Shown: positions 7,679 to 15,559 of the stretch, piece after piece
Layout: each line of letters begins with the position of its first letter
Numbering within the stretch: position 1 is the stretch's first letter
From: CAYXGE01 sp964464435
Lineage (GTDB): Bacteria; Pseudomonadota; Gammaproteobacteria; Burkholderiales; Methylophilaceae
Reading direction: 5' to 3'
Assembly (NCBI GenBank): GCA_964464435.1
Contig: CAYXGE010000001.1
Span: 1-64,000 of the forward strand
Length of the DNA: 64,000 bases
Program-made: the position numbers and the translations under genes
Notes under the pieces: model-generated
Told to the model about the DNA's origin: nothing
Databases searched by the model: none
Seen by the model: the letters and a program-made list of their open reading frames with translations, nothing else

Positions 7679-8425
7679 ATGTTAGCGAATTTGCACGCAA
7701 CGCATCAAAGCAAAGAACGTCATCAGTTAGCTTTTAGTTTTGCCCGTAACCCAAATGAAGTGATGGAAGCTCAACGCTTACGTTACAAAGTGTTTGCTGA
7801 AGAAATGGGCGCAAATATTACCAGTAAAAATGGGCTAGATATTGATGGATTTGACCCGTTTTGTGACCACTTACTAATCAGAGACCAATCAACAAATCGC
7901 GTTGTAGGTACTTATCGCATTCTGAATCCTGTCATGGCCAGTGAAGCAGGTGGCTATTATGCTTCTGGCGAGTTTGATATTACAAGACTCAGCCATTTGC
8001 TTGACTCTACCGTTGAGGTTGGTAGGGCTTGTGTACATGCGGATTATCGCAATGGCGGCACAATCACCATGTTATGGGCTGGGCTTGCTAAGTACATGCA
8101 AATGCATAATTACGAGTATATGATAGGTTGTGGCAGTATTAGCATGGCAGATGGAGGGCATAGCGCCGCCAACCTTTACACGCAACTACAATCTCATTTA
8201 GCTCCTGCTGAGTACCGTGTGTTTCCTCACTGCCCACTGCCATTGGATGCTTTAAAAAATGATACGCCAGTGACATGCCCTCCCTTGATTAAAGGCTATT
8301 TACGTCTAGGTGCTTATATTTGCGGTGAACCCGCATGGGACCCTGACTTCAATACCGCAGATATGCTCATTATGTTGCCACTCTCACGTATCAACGCACG
8401 CTACGCCTCTCATTTCTTTAGATAG
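7679..8425 (+). CDS. olsB: L-ornithine N-alpha-acyltransferase
   Basis: A 248-residue GNAT-fold acyltransferase that makes lyso-ornithine lipid by moving a 3-hydroxyacyl group from acyl carrier protein onto ornithine. The family pattern is clear: EAQRLRYKVFAEEMGA near residue 30, DPFCDHLLIRD near 60, VVGTYRIL, VEVGRACVHADYRNG near 115, and YMIGCGSISMADG near 150. The length agrees with OlsB of Sinorhizobium and Burkholderia. The start follows AGGAAA with good spacing. The next gene, an acyltransferase of OlsA type, completes the two-step pathway. A candidate Pho box upstream suggests induction by phosphate starvation. Confidence 0.85.
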   Translation: MLANLHATHQSKERHQLAFSFARNPNEVMEAQRLRYKVFAEEMGANITSKNGLDIDGFDPFCDHLLIRDQSTNRVVGTYRILNPVMASEAGGYYASGEFDITRLSHLLDSTVEVGRACVHADYRNGGTITMLWAGLAKYMQMHNYEYMIGCGSISMADGGHSAANLYTQLQSHLAPAEYRVFPHCPLPLDALKNDTPVTCPPLIKGYLRLGAYICGEPAWDPDFNTADMLIMLPLSRINARYASHFFR

Positions 8426-8448
8426 TCTGCTTGATGTAAAAAAACTTG

Positions 8449-8476
8449 TTGAAATGGGTTAAGTTTGCAGTATGCT
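8449..8476 (+). promoter_or_regulatory. Sigma-70-like promoter for olsA
   Basis: TTGAAA (8449-8454) and TATGCT (8471-8476) with a 16-bp spacer, located between the olsB stop and the olsA start. It would allow olsA to be transcribed apart from olsB. Found by eye. Confidence 0.4.
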
Positions 8477-8507
8477 AATGCTTATTATTTAACTCTTCCG
8501 AGCCAAT

Positions 8508-9266
8508 TTGGAACCTGTACCTTCTTCATATCTAGTGCGCGTCTTTAGGTTGATGCGTCTGATTATTCATGTACTCAAAGGGGTATTGATAGCTACTTTT
8601 ATTATGCCTTCAGCCTCGCCCCTTCGGCGTGACCGCATTATTCAAGCATGGTGTCAGCACGTACTTAATTTACTCAATGTTGAGCGTCGCATCCTAGGCA
8701 ACCCACCCAATTGGGAAACTAAAAGCGCAATGTTTGTGGCTAACCATATTTCATGGATGGATATTCATGCCATGAACTGTGTGCGTACCATACGTTTTAT
8801 TGGTAAATCTGAAATTAAAAGCTGGCCTATATTTGGCTGGTTTGCAGAAAAAGCCAATACACTTTTTATAGAACGAGAGAAAAAACAAGGAGTAGGCATG
8901 GTGGTCAACACCGCCTTGCTGAGCTTAAAAGCTGGTGATTGCATGTGTTTTTTTCCTGAAGGCACGACCACAGATGGCACAAAAATCATGCCCTTTAAAG
9001 GTAGCTTAATGCAATCAGCGATTGATGCTGATGCGGAAGTGTGGCCAGTCGCTATTAGCTATCCTAAGCTTGATGGCAAACCCAATATTCAAATGGCATT
9101 TGCTGATGATACTACGCTTATTGGTTCTATTTGGGCCATCATGTCATTGCAAAAACCTACGGTGCAACTCCATTATTTACCCAAAATTAAAAGTGGTGGT
9201 TATGACAGACGCACTCTTACGCAATTAGTACAGCAACAAATTGAAAGTGCATTAAATCTAAATTGA
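8508..9266 (+). CDS. olsA: Lyso-ornithine lipid O-acyltransferase / PlsC-like
   Basis: A 252-residue membrane acyltransferase of the PlsC family. It carries the catalytic HX4D motif in NHISWMD (about residue 85) and the substrate-binding motif FPEGTTTDG (about 150). One hydrophobic segment near the N-terminus (about 17-35) anchors it to the inner membrane. The position after olsB argues for OlsA, which esterifies lyso-ornithine lipid to ornithine lipid; a role as 1-acylglycerol-3-phosphate acyltransferase cannot be excluded. The longest reading uses a TTG start at 8508 with no clear Shine-Dalgarno. GTG at 8535 or ATG at 8553 are alternatives, so the first 15 residues are uncertain. Confidence 0.75.
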   Translation: MEPVPSSYLVRVFRLMRLIIHVLKGVLIATFIMPSASPLRRDRIIQAWCQHVLNLLNVERRILGNPPNWETKSAMFVANHISWMDIHAMNCVRTIRFIGKSEIKSWPIFGWFAEKANTLFIEREKKQGVGMVVNTALLSLKAGDCMCFFPEGTTTDGTKIMPFKGSLMQSAIDADAEVWPVAISYPKLDGKPNIQMAFADDTTLIGSIWAIMSLQKPTVQLHYLPKIKSGGYDRRTLTQLVQQQIESALNLN

Positions 9267-9270
9267 GCTA

Positions 9271-10107
9271 CTAGTCTGCAAAATTAATATTAATAGGGTT
9301 GTCTTGTGCATTGCATGCCACCTGAAAAACGGCCTTATCTTCTATACGCATGGCAGTTAATTTACCATTCCACAAACAGCCTGTATCCAATGCAAACACA
9401 TTATCAGTGTGCCTAAGCCCAAGTGCAGACCAATGACCAAAAATAATAGGCGTATCCTTGCTGGCACGGTTTTTCACAGCAAACCATGGCATTAAATCTT
9501 TAGGTATATTATCCACCGTGCCCTTATATTTAAAATCCATCGCACCGCCACTTGAGCAAATACGTAGTCTTGTCATGGCATTGGTGATCACACGCAATCT
9601 ATCCCATCCTTGTAGGTCATCTTGCCATGTATCAGGCTGATTTCCATACATATTGGCTAAAAAGGTTTGATAATCGTTTCCTTGCAATGCAGCCTCTACT
9701 TCTTGCGCCAATGCATGCGCCTGCTTCTCTGTCCACTGCGGCAATAATCCTGCATGCACCATCAACACACCATGTTCTAAATGCAATAAGGGTTGATGTC
9801 TTAACCATGTAAGTAATTGTTTGGCATCTGGGGCTGATAGCAAATCACCTAAAGTATCACTGCGATGTGCCTTAACAAAACCTTCAGCCACCACTAAAGC
9901 ATGCAAATCATGATTACCCAACACCACCTGCACGTGATCTTGATTGGCAACTATCCAACGCAATACTTCTAAAGAGCCGCTACCACGATTAATCAAATCC
10001 CCAACAAACCACAACCTATCTTGTGATGGATTGAAATCAATATGATTTAATAAATGCATCAATGAGTGGTAACACCCCTGCACATCTCCAATTGCATAAG
10101 TACTCAT
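9271..10107 (-). CDS. apaH: Symmetrical bis(5'-nucleosyl)-tetraphosphatase
   Basis: A calcineurin-type metallophosphatase of 278 residues that splits diadenosine tetraphosphate into two ADP. Metal-binding motifs follow in order: IGDVQGCY (residues 6-13), FVGDLINRGSGS, VLGNHDLHALV, and VHAGLLPQW. The ATG at 10107 is chosen over an upstream TTG at 10122, because that TTG lies in the T run of the terminator of the preceding gene. The stop is close to the convergent olsA stop, leaving only four bases between the genes. Confidence 0.93.
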   Translation of the reverse strand: MSTYAIGDVQGCYHSLMHLLNHIDFNPSQDRLWFVGDLINRGSGSLEVLRWIVANQDHVQVVLGNHDLHALVVAEGFVKAHRSDTLGDLLSAPDAKQLLTWLRHQPLLHLEHGVLMVHAGLLPQWTEKQAHALAQEVEAALQGNDYQTFLANMYGNQPDTWQDDLQGWDRLRVITNAMTRLRICSSGGAMDFKYKGTVDNIPKDLMPWFAVKNRASKDTPIIFGHWSALGLRHTDNVFALDTGCLWNGKLTAMRIEDKAVFQVACNAQDNPININFAD

Positions 10108-10120
10108 CAAAGATTCAGCC

Positions 10121-10156
10121 AAAAAAATACCAGCCGAGCATAAACAGGGCTGGTAT
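10121..10156 (-). terminator. Intrinsic terminator of the twin-cytochrome gene
   Basis: Read on the minus strand: ATACCAGCC (10156-10148), a 12-nt loop, GGCTGGTAT (10135-10127), then a run of T ending at 10121. It lies 19 bases after the cytochrome stop and directly before apaH, which must therefore have its own start of transcription or depend on read-through. Confidence 0.85.
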
Positions 10157-10175
10157 CAAATTAATATGCATTTAA

Positions 10176-11090
10176 TTAAAAGCTTGCGCCAGATTTATTT
10201 GCCATATATTTCACTGCGGCAGCCACCTCGTCGTCAGACAATGCTGCATTACCGCCTTTAGCAGGCATCATACGAATACCTTTAACTGCATGTTGTACCA
10301 AGGTATCATAACCTTGCGCAATGCGTGGCGCCCATGCAGCGTTATCGCCAGGTTTAGGTGCGCCCATTAAACCTGCAGAGTGACAAGCCATACATACCCC
10401 GTTAAAAACTTCTTCTCCAGATTTTCCCGCTACTTTTGCTTCTGCTGGGGTTTCAACCGGTGCAGCTGCAACTTTCTCTACTACTGGCTCAGTTTTAGCT
10501 ACTGTCACAGCCGCTGGCACAGCAGGTGCTACTTCTGCTTTAGGTGCTTCAGTTGTTGCAGATGTTGCAACATCGACGGCAGGGGCACTTGCACTCGCAA
10601 CAGGTGGTTTAAAGTTTGCGCCTGCTTTATTTGCCATATATGCCACGGCGTTTGCAATTTCACCATCCGTTAAATCTGGGTTACCTCCCCGCGCAGGCAT
10701 ACTTCTAATACCCTCTATCGCATGCTTAATTAAGGTTTCATAACCTTGTGCAATACGCGGAGACCATGCACCTTTATCACCCAATTTTGGCGACCCAAGC
10801 GCTCCTGAATCATGACAAGCCAAACATACTGCTTGGTAGACTTCCTCACCACTTTTATCAACGTGTGGTCCACTCGCAACATCTGCAACCACCACTTGTG
10901 CAACTGGTGCAATACGCGCGGCAATCGCTGCTTCATCATCAACTGCAGCAACATCGTGCCCCGCATCAATAGTTAATAAATACTTAGCGACCAAAGTTAA
11001 AACAATGGTCGGTGCAATCAAAGCGCCTAGTATGGCTTTTGCAACTTCAGGCACTGTAGTTTTTGGTAAATCGTGATGTTCAGCAGACAT
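10176..11090 (-). CDS. Dihaem c-type cytochrome, tandem cytochrome c5-like domains
   Basis: A 304-residue membrane-anchored cytochrome. One transmembrane helix at about 18-40 precedes two similar haem domains. Haem sites are CLACH (89-93) and CMACH (233-237), each followed by a conserved block (GAWSPRIAQGYETLIKHA / AAWAPRIAQGYDTLVQHA) and a Met ligand motif MPARGG / MPAKGG (M131, M275). A linker of about 60 residues rich in Ala, Pro and Val joins them. The likely role is electron transfer in the periplasm between a quinol-oxidising complex or periplasmic dehydrogenase and a terminal oxidase. The two halves clearly arose by duplication. It is a single-gene unit closed by a strong terminator. 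Confidence 0.88.
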   Translation of the reverse strand: MSAEHHDLPKTTVPEVAKAILGALIAPTIVLTLVAKYLLTIDAGHDVAAVDDEAAIAARIAPVAQVVVADVASGPHVDKSGEEVYQAVCLACHDSGALGSPKLGDKGAWSPRIAQGYETLIKHAIEGIRSMPARGGNPDLTDGEIANAVAYMANKAGANFKPPVASASAPAVDVATSATTEAPKAEVAPAVPAAVTVAKTEPVVEKVAAAPVETPAEAKVAGKSGEEVFNGVCMACHSAGLMGAPKPGDNAAWAPRIAQGYDTLVQHAVKGIRMMPAKGGNAALSDDEVAAAVKYMANKSGASF

Positions 11091-11202
11091 AGCAAACTCG
11101 TTCCAAAAATAAATAGATTAAGACAAGATTATACCGCTAAGTTCAGCCATTCAAAAGGACAAGGGATACCCTCAATGTTATAATTACGAGGAAATTTTGA
11201 AC

Positions 11203-11279
11203 GCGCTCGTAGCTCAGTTGGATAGAGTGTCAGTTTCCGAAGCTGAAGGTCGTGGGTTCGACTCCCGCCGAGCGCGCCA
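11203..11279 (+). tRNA. tRNA-Arg (anticodon CCG)
   Basis: A 77-nt cloverleaf with encoded CCA. The acceptor stem GCGCTCG (11203-11209) pairs with CGAGCGC (11269-11275), with discriminator G and CCA at 11277-11279. The D arm is GCTCAGTTGGATAGAGT. The anticodon stem is TCAGT/GCTGA with loop TTCCGAA, giving anticodon CCG (reads CGG, Arg). The T loop is GGTTCGACTCC. A -10-like TATAAT lies at 11179-11184. The convergent gene ends 9 bases downstream. Confidence 0.95.
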
Positions 11280-11288
11280 TGCAAAACC

Positions 11289-12371
11289 TCAAAGGATATT
11301 AGCCGCCCTAGTACCGCCAGCTAGTACATATACTTTAAAGCCTAATTCTATTAAGGTAAATGCAGCGGCTGAGCTTCTTCTACCCGTTTGGCAGTACAAA
11401 ATATATTCTTTAGTTTTGTCTAACGTTTCTGCAAAACTTCGAATTTGATTTAACGGTGCGTTAATAGCTTGAGGTAAATGCTCAAAGTTATACTCTGACT
11501 CAAATCGAACATCTAGCCAAATGGCATCTTTTTTGGCGCATGCTTCTTGGTAATTGAGGTCATTGATAAGAGGTGCTTTAAGTAACTCAACAAAGTCTTT
11601 TTTGTTAAGCCTGTATAGCTTACCCTCCGTTTTCATTCTCACTGTAGCGTTGCGTTTATTATCGGATACCAGCGCTTCTTGTCCAAAACTTTGCCCTTTG
11701 TTGAGCTCAGCCAATATCACTGGTGGCTCATTAAAGTTATTAACGCGACTAACTTCTGCCACCCCTTGTTCAATCAGATAGTAGTAATCGCCTTCAGCCC
11801 CTTGGGTGATAATGACCTGCCCTGCATTCACATCGATTAACTGCATACGTCTAAACATTTCTTGTATGTTGGCTGGCGGAAGACGACTAAAAGCGCCAGA
11901 TTGCAGATTGTTAGCACTAAATGCTGAAGTGTTAGTATTTGTTGGATTAGCTTCTAATAATGAATTTGCGGTTTGTGGTTGATTTTTTTGTGAGCTGGTT
12001 TTTTCATTATTGTTACCTGAGAGTTGATCCCAAGTCATCATAATATCGAGCAAATCTAAATCTATTCTTACAATTTCAACTTCTGTGAGTGCGACGGTAC
12101 TGATAAGTTTTAGTTTACCCGCCCCTACAGGATGACGCGCGGCACTCGTTCCTGCTTTGAGTACTTTTTTACTTTTGTCTTCAAAAACTAGACCCAAGTC
12201 TCCCTTTAACAAATATAGAGCCTGCGCCGATTTAGTAACATTCATTCTAAATGGGTCTAGATTTTTGCTGACTTTTTCAATAAAACTTAAACTAGCTAAC
12301 TCTTTTAAGCGGCTTGGAGACAGCCTTAAGATAGGCTCTAAATGGCTTAAATAATTGGTTTCTTGCGTCAT
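11289..12371 (-). CDS. Cyclic nucleotide-binding domain protein with C-terminal rhodanese domain
   Basis: A 360-residue soluble protein with three parts. Residues about 25-110 resemble a cyclic nucleotide-binding (CNB) barrel without the phosphate-binding cassette, probably degenerate. Residues about 165-265 are a recognisable CNB domain: VNAGQVIITQGAEGDYYYLI, then the cassette FGQEALVSDNKRNATV with phosphate-binding Arg240. The Glu expected after FG (ribose contact) is Gln231. Residues about 275-358 are a rhodanese domain, WLDVRFESEYNFEHLPQAIN, with active-site Cys327 in CQTGRRS. It is the last gene of the cyclase-phosphodiesterase operon (5-base gap from the upstream gene), so it is the likely receptor for the nucleotide made there. 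How binding is coupled to sulfur chemistry is unknown. Confidence 0.85.
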   Translation of the reverse strand: MTQETNYLSHLEPILRLSPSRLKELASLSFIEKVSKNLDPFRMNVTKSAQALYLLKGDLGLVFEDKSKKVLKAGTSAARHPVGAGKLKLISTVALTEVEIVRIDLDLLDIMMTWDQLSGNNNEKTSSQKNQPQTANSLLEANPTNTNTSAFSANNLQSGAFSRLPPANIQEMFRRMQLIDVNAGQVIITQGAEGDYYYLIEQGVAEVSRVNNFNEPPVILAELNKGQSFGQEALVSDNKRNATVRMKTEGKLYRLNKKDFVELLKAPLINDLNYQEACAKKDAIWLDVRFESEYNFEHLPQAINAPLNQIRSFAETLDKTKEYILYCQTGRRSSAAAFTLIELGFKVYVLAGGTRAANIL

Positions 12372-12376
12372 GAAAA

Positions 12377-13144
12377 TTAGAAACTAAAGAGGTCGGCTTG
12401 TTGCAGTGCCTTGGGTTTGATTGCAATAAGACTTTGCTCAATTTCTTGCATAATCATTTCACCTTCACCTGGTTTAAGGTGGGTAATGAATACTTCAACT
12501 GTTTTGTTCAACTTTGCTAGCTCTTGCACGAGCATGCTCGGACATAAATGTTTAGAAACTTTAGCAAGCTCAGCTTCTGCATTACTAAACGCAGTTTCAA
12601 TAATCAAATATTTTAAATTACTGACCTTATTGAGCTCTGGCCAAAGCGCATCACATGTTGTTGTGTCGCCTGTAAATACCAAGCTATTTTTTCCACTGTC
12701 TATTAAGTATCCCACTGATGGCACCACATGGTTGGCAGGTACTGGGCGAATTGTCATTCCGTTTAAGCTAAAAGTTTCACCCAAATTAAGTTCTTGATAC
12801 AACAAGAAAGGTGACTCAGCATTTGGAATCTGATTAAAATCAGGCCAGATTTTCCAATTAAATATATGATTTTTTAATACTGATAATGTTTCTTTAGTTG
12901 CATGTAATGTCACCGGATGCGGACGCATTCCCATGACGGTGTCAATTAACAGCGGTAAACAAGCAATATGATCTAAGTGCGCGTGGGTGATAAAAATGTG
13001 GTTAATCGCTATTAATTGCTCAATAGATAAGTCAGAGACACCAGTGCCTGCATCAATTAAAATATCGTCATCTAGCAAGAACGATGTTGTTCTTAGATGA
13101 CCTCCAATACCGCCACTACAGCCGAGCACTTTTAACTGCATCAC
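12377..13144 (-). CDS. Metallo-beta-lactamase-fold hydrolase, candidate 3',5'-cyclic-nucleotide phosphodiesterase
   Basis: A 255-residue MBL-fold enzyme. The N-terminus (KVLGCSGGIGGHLRTTSFLL) and the metal motif THAHLDH (H54, H56, D58, H59) are followed by further ligands in PANHVVPS, FTGDTTT and ITHLKPGE. The order and the LIDAGTGVSDLS segment resemble class II cAMP phosphodiesterases and related tRNase Z-like hydrolases. Context supports the first: a cyclase gene lies 15 bases upstream and a cNMP-binding protein gene 5 bases downstream. The start may be GTG at 13144 or the adjacent ATG at 13141. Substrate specificity is inferred, not seen. Confidence 0.8.
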   Translation of the reverse strand: MMQLKVLGCSGGIGGHLRTTSFLLDDDILIDAGTGVSDLSIEQLIAINHIFITHAHLDHIACLPLLIDTVMGMRPHPVTLHATKETLSVLKNHIFNWKIWPDFNQIPNAESPFLLYQELNLGETFSLNGMTIRPVPANHVVPSVGYLIDSGKNSLVFTGDTTTCDALWPELNKVSNLKYLIIETAFSNAEAELAKVSKHLCPSMLVQELAKLNKTVEVFITHLKPGEGEMIMQEIEQSLIAIKPKALQQADLFSF

Positions 13145-13159
13145 AAAGGTTCCATACTG

Positions 13160-15391
13160 TTATTTCGTTTCATGCGTATACACGCCATCCCAATCTGCTG
13201 GAGGTGGCACTTTTCTATAATGCGCGATGCGCTCAACATACATTTTATACAGATAACGCGTTGGCTGCATTTTTTGTAAATTGAGAAACTGAATTTCAGC
13301 TAAATCCCAATTTTGGCTTCTAAATAATTTTAACGCTTCTCTATATAGTTTGAGCTCATCTTTTGTGGCTTTATCTTCTTGACCAATCTCACAAATCGGT
13401 TCGAAAATTGCCACAGGCTCATCTTTACCTTTAACGCGTACAATGTCTAGTTCTCTGTAAAGATAATCTGGCACTTTATCTTTGGTAAATTCACTTACCA
13501 TCATGAACACACCGTAGCCTTTGGTCAAGCTTTCTAAACGTGAGCCCAAGTTCACAGTATCACCCATCACTGTATAAGCTGTTCTAAATTCTGAACCCAT
13601 GTTACCCACAGTCATGTCACCAGTATTTAAGCCAATGCCGATTTTTAGTTCTGGCCAACCTTTTTGTTTAAATTTTTCATTGAGTTCAGCCAAACTTTTT
13701 TGCATTTCCATGCCGGCTTTCATGGCGTTTTTGGCATGATCATTGTCACGCATGGGAGCGCCCCAAAACGCCATAATGGCATCACCCATATATTTATCAA
13801 TAGTACCGCGATTATGATGAATCACATGCGTCATGGGCGTTAAAAATTCATTCATCAATTGTGACAGTTCTTTAGGATCCAGGCCTTCAGAAATCGTGGT
13901 AAATCCGCGCACATCTGAAAACATAATGGTCATTTCACGATTTTCACCCTCAAGGCTAAAGTCATCTTCGCCCTTTTCTACCATTTCACTAACCAACTCA
14001 GGCGGAATATATTGTCCAAATAAGCCCGCCAATTGACGTTTACTGCGTGATTCAACAAAAAAGCCGTAAGACATATTGAGCAGATAAATTCCACCAATAA
14101 GAATTAACAATGAGGCTAACGGCAATACCAAGTTGGCAAACTGCCATACCACTAGGTTAAATATTAATACAATCCCTAATGTACAGAATGTAAGGATTGT
14201 TGCCCATTTTGGGCTTAGCACTGGCAACAAAAGAGAAAGCAACATGCCCACTAAAAATAGCATCACTACTTCTGCGCCCAAAGTATAGGCTGGGCGTTCT
14301 TTAATATTGTTATCTAAAATACCCGCTATCACATTGGCATGCATTTCTACCCCTGGATATATGTTTTCTACTGGAGCAGCCCTTAAATCATTAAGTCCTG
14401 GGGCTGTTGCACCAATTAAAACAATTTTGCCATTCAACAGTTCTTTTGATGCTTTACCTGAAAGCACGTCAGTAGCAGAAATATATGGAAAGCTTTTTTG
14501 TACACCTCTAAATGGAATAAGCAAAGCTACATTTTTATCAACAGGGATACGTCTCGCGCCAAGTTTTAACCACTCTAAGCCAGAATACTCTTTACCAGTC
14601 CCGGTTTTTGCATAACCAGCTTCTAATTTAGGCACCCCCATTGCCACACGAGCCACCGCCAAAGATAAGGCTTCATAATAGTTATCTTTATGTTCGATAA
14701 GTGCAGAAACTCTTCTAGTAATCCCATCCACATCTGGGTCAGGGTTAAAATGGCCTGCGCTCAAAGCACTTTTTTGCAATATTTCAAGATTAGCGCCGTA
14801 ACTTACGCTCTCCTTAAATTCAATACTTTTGCCTTTAAAACTGCCGCCAATAAAGGCTGGTGCTGGCAACATACCAACACTAGATAGTTTCTCATCCCCA
14901 AAATAATAACCTAGTACTACATTTCTATTTTTCAAACTATCCGCAAAGATTTGGTCGTAATTTAGTTTGGGTTTTATTTCTTCTAACGCAGCAGCAAAGT
15001 CGGCATTACCATTCAGCGGCCCTTTAGCTAGTGCTTCAAGATTTTTAAGCCCAGAGCTTTCATCTTTTTCTGCAAACACCACGTCATAGCCTACAACATG
15101 AATTTTGTAATCATCAAATAGTTTATTCATGAGCATGGCAAGCTTGTCTCTAGACCATGGCCAGCGACCTTCTGCTTGCAAGCTTTTTTCATCAATATCG
15201 ACAATAACAATACGATCATCTTGCGTATTAGGCATCGTGAGATTTAAACGCGTGTCGTAAGTGAAGTTTTCAAAGCGATGAATAAAATTGATAGGCAACC
15301 ATCCACTTGCATAAATAATGAGTACCAACATCAGCAGTAAACTGAGTGCCGCTCTAACGCCATGCTTTAGTAGTAGTTGCAATAGATTCAT
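13160..15391 (-). CDS. CHASE2-domain class III adenylate/guanylate cyclase
   Basis: A 743-residue membrane cyclase. A first helix (about 12-30) leads to a periplasmic CHASE2 sensor (about 35-365). Three transmembrane helices follow (about 373-440), then a cytosolic catalytic domain (about 483-655) and a helical, TPR-like tail. Catalytic residues are complete: metal ligands Asp493 (FSDVRGFT) and Asp537 (DKYMGDAIM), substrate Lys533, and Asn614/Arg618 (VNLGSRLE). The Lys533/Thr607 pair is the pattern of CyaB-type adenylate cyclases, so cAMP is the likely product. Both CHASE2 and the long tail could regulate activity. It is the first gene of a three-gene operon with a phosphodiesterase candidate and a cNMP receptor. 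Confidence 0.9.
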   Translation of the reverse strand: MNLLQLLLKHGVRAALSLLLMLVLIIYASGWLPINFIHRFENFTYDTRLNLTMPNTQDDRIVIVDIDEKSLQAEGRWPWSRDKLAMLMNKLFDDYKIHVVGYDVVFAEKDESSGLKNLEALAKGPLNGNADFAAALEEIKPKLNYDQIFADSLKNRNVVLGYYFGDEKLSSVGMLPAPAFIGGSFKGKSIEFKESVSYGANLEILQKSALSAGHFNPDPDVDGITRRVSALIEHKDNYYEALSLAVARVAMGVPKLEAGYAKTGTGKEYSGLEWLKLGARRIPVDKNVALLIPFRGVQKSFPYISATDVLSGKASKELLNGKIVLIGATAPGLNDLRAAPVENIYPGVEMHANVIAGILDNNIKERPAYTLGAEVVMLFLVGMLLSLLLPVLSPKWATILTFCTLGIVLIFNLVVWQFANLVLPLASLLILIGGIYLLNMSYGFFVESRSKRQLAGLFGQYIPPELVSEMVEKGEDDFSLEGENREMTIMFSDVRGFTTISEGLDPKELSQLMNEFLTPMTHVIHHNRGTIDKYMGDAIMAFWGAPMRDNDHAKNAMKAGMEMQKSLAELNEKFKQKGWPELKIGIGLNTGDMTVGNMGSEFRTAYTVMGDTVNLGSRLESLTKGYGVFMMVSEFTKDKVPDYLYRELDIVRVKGKDEPVAIFEPICEIGQEDKATKDELKLYREALKLFRSQNWDLAEIQFLNLQKMQPTRYLYKMYVERIAHYRKVPPPADWDGVYTHETK

Positions 15392-15559
15392 TGTGTATTG
15401 TTATAAGAGTTTTTATCTAAATTAAATTAAGTTTTAACGCTTACTATTTGAAGCATATCGCATTTTTTATTTTTTTAATAGCTAGTTTAGTATATTTAAG
15501 TGCGTTTTTTTGGGACTTCATGGCAAAATACTACGCTATTTTAGAAAAATGTCTCGTTT

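Noticed and set aside
10380..10673. Cys-rich ORF on the plus strand
   Set aside because: Antisense of the Ala/Pro-rich linker of the twin cytochrome; the Cys content comes from the reverse complement of GCA/GCT-type codons.
11197..11448. ORF of 83 codons starting MNALVAQLDRVSVSEAEG
   Set aside because: It is the translation of the tRNA-Arg gene plus the antisense of the following gene; a classic false ORF.
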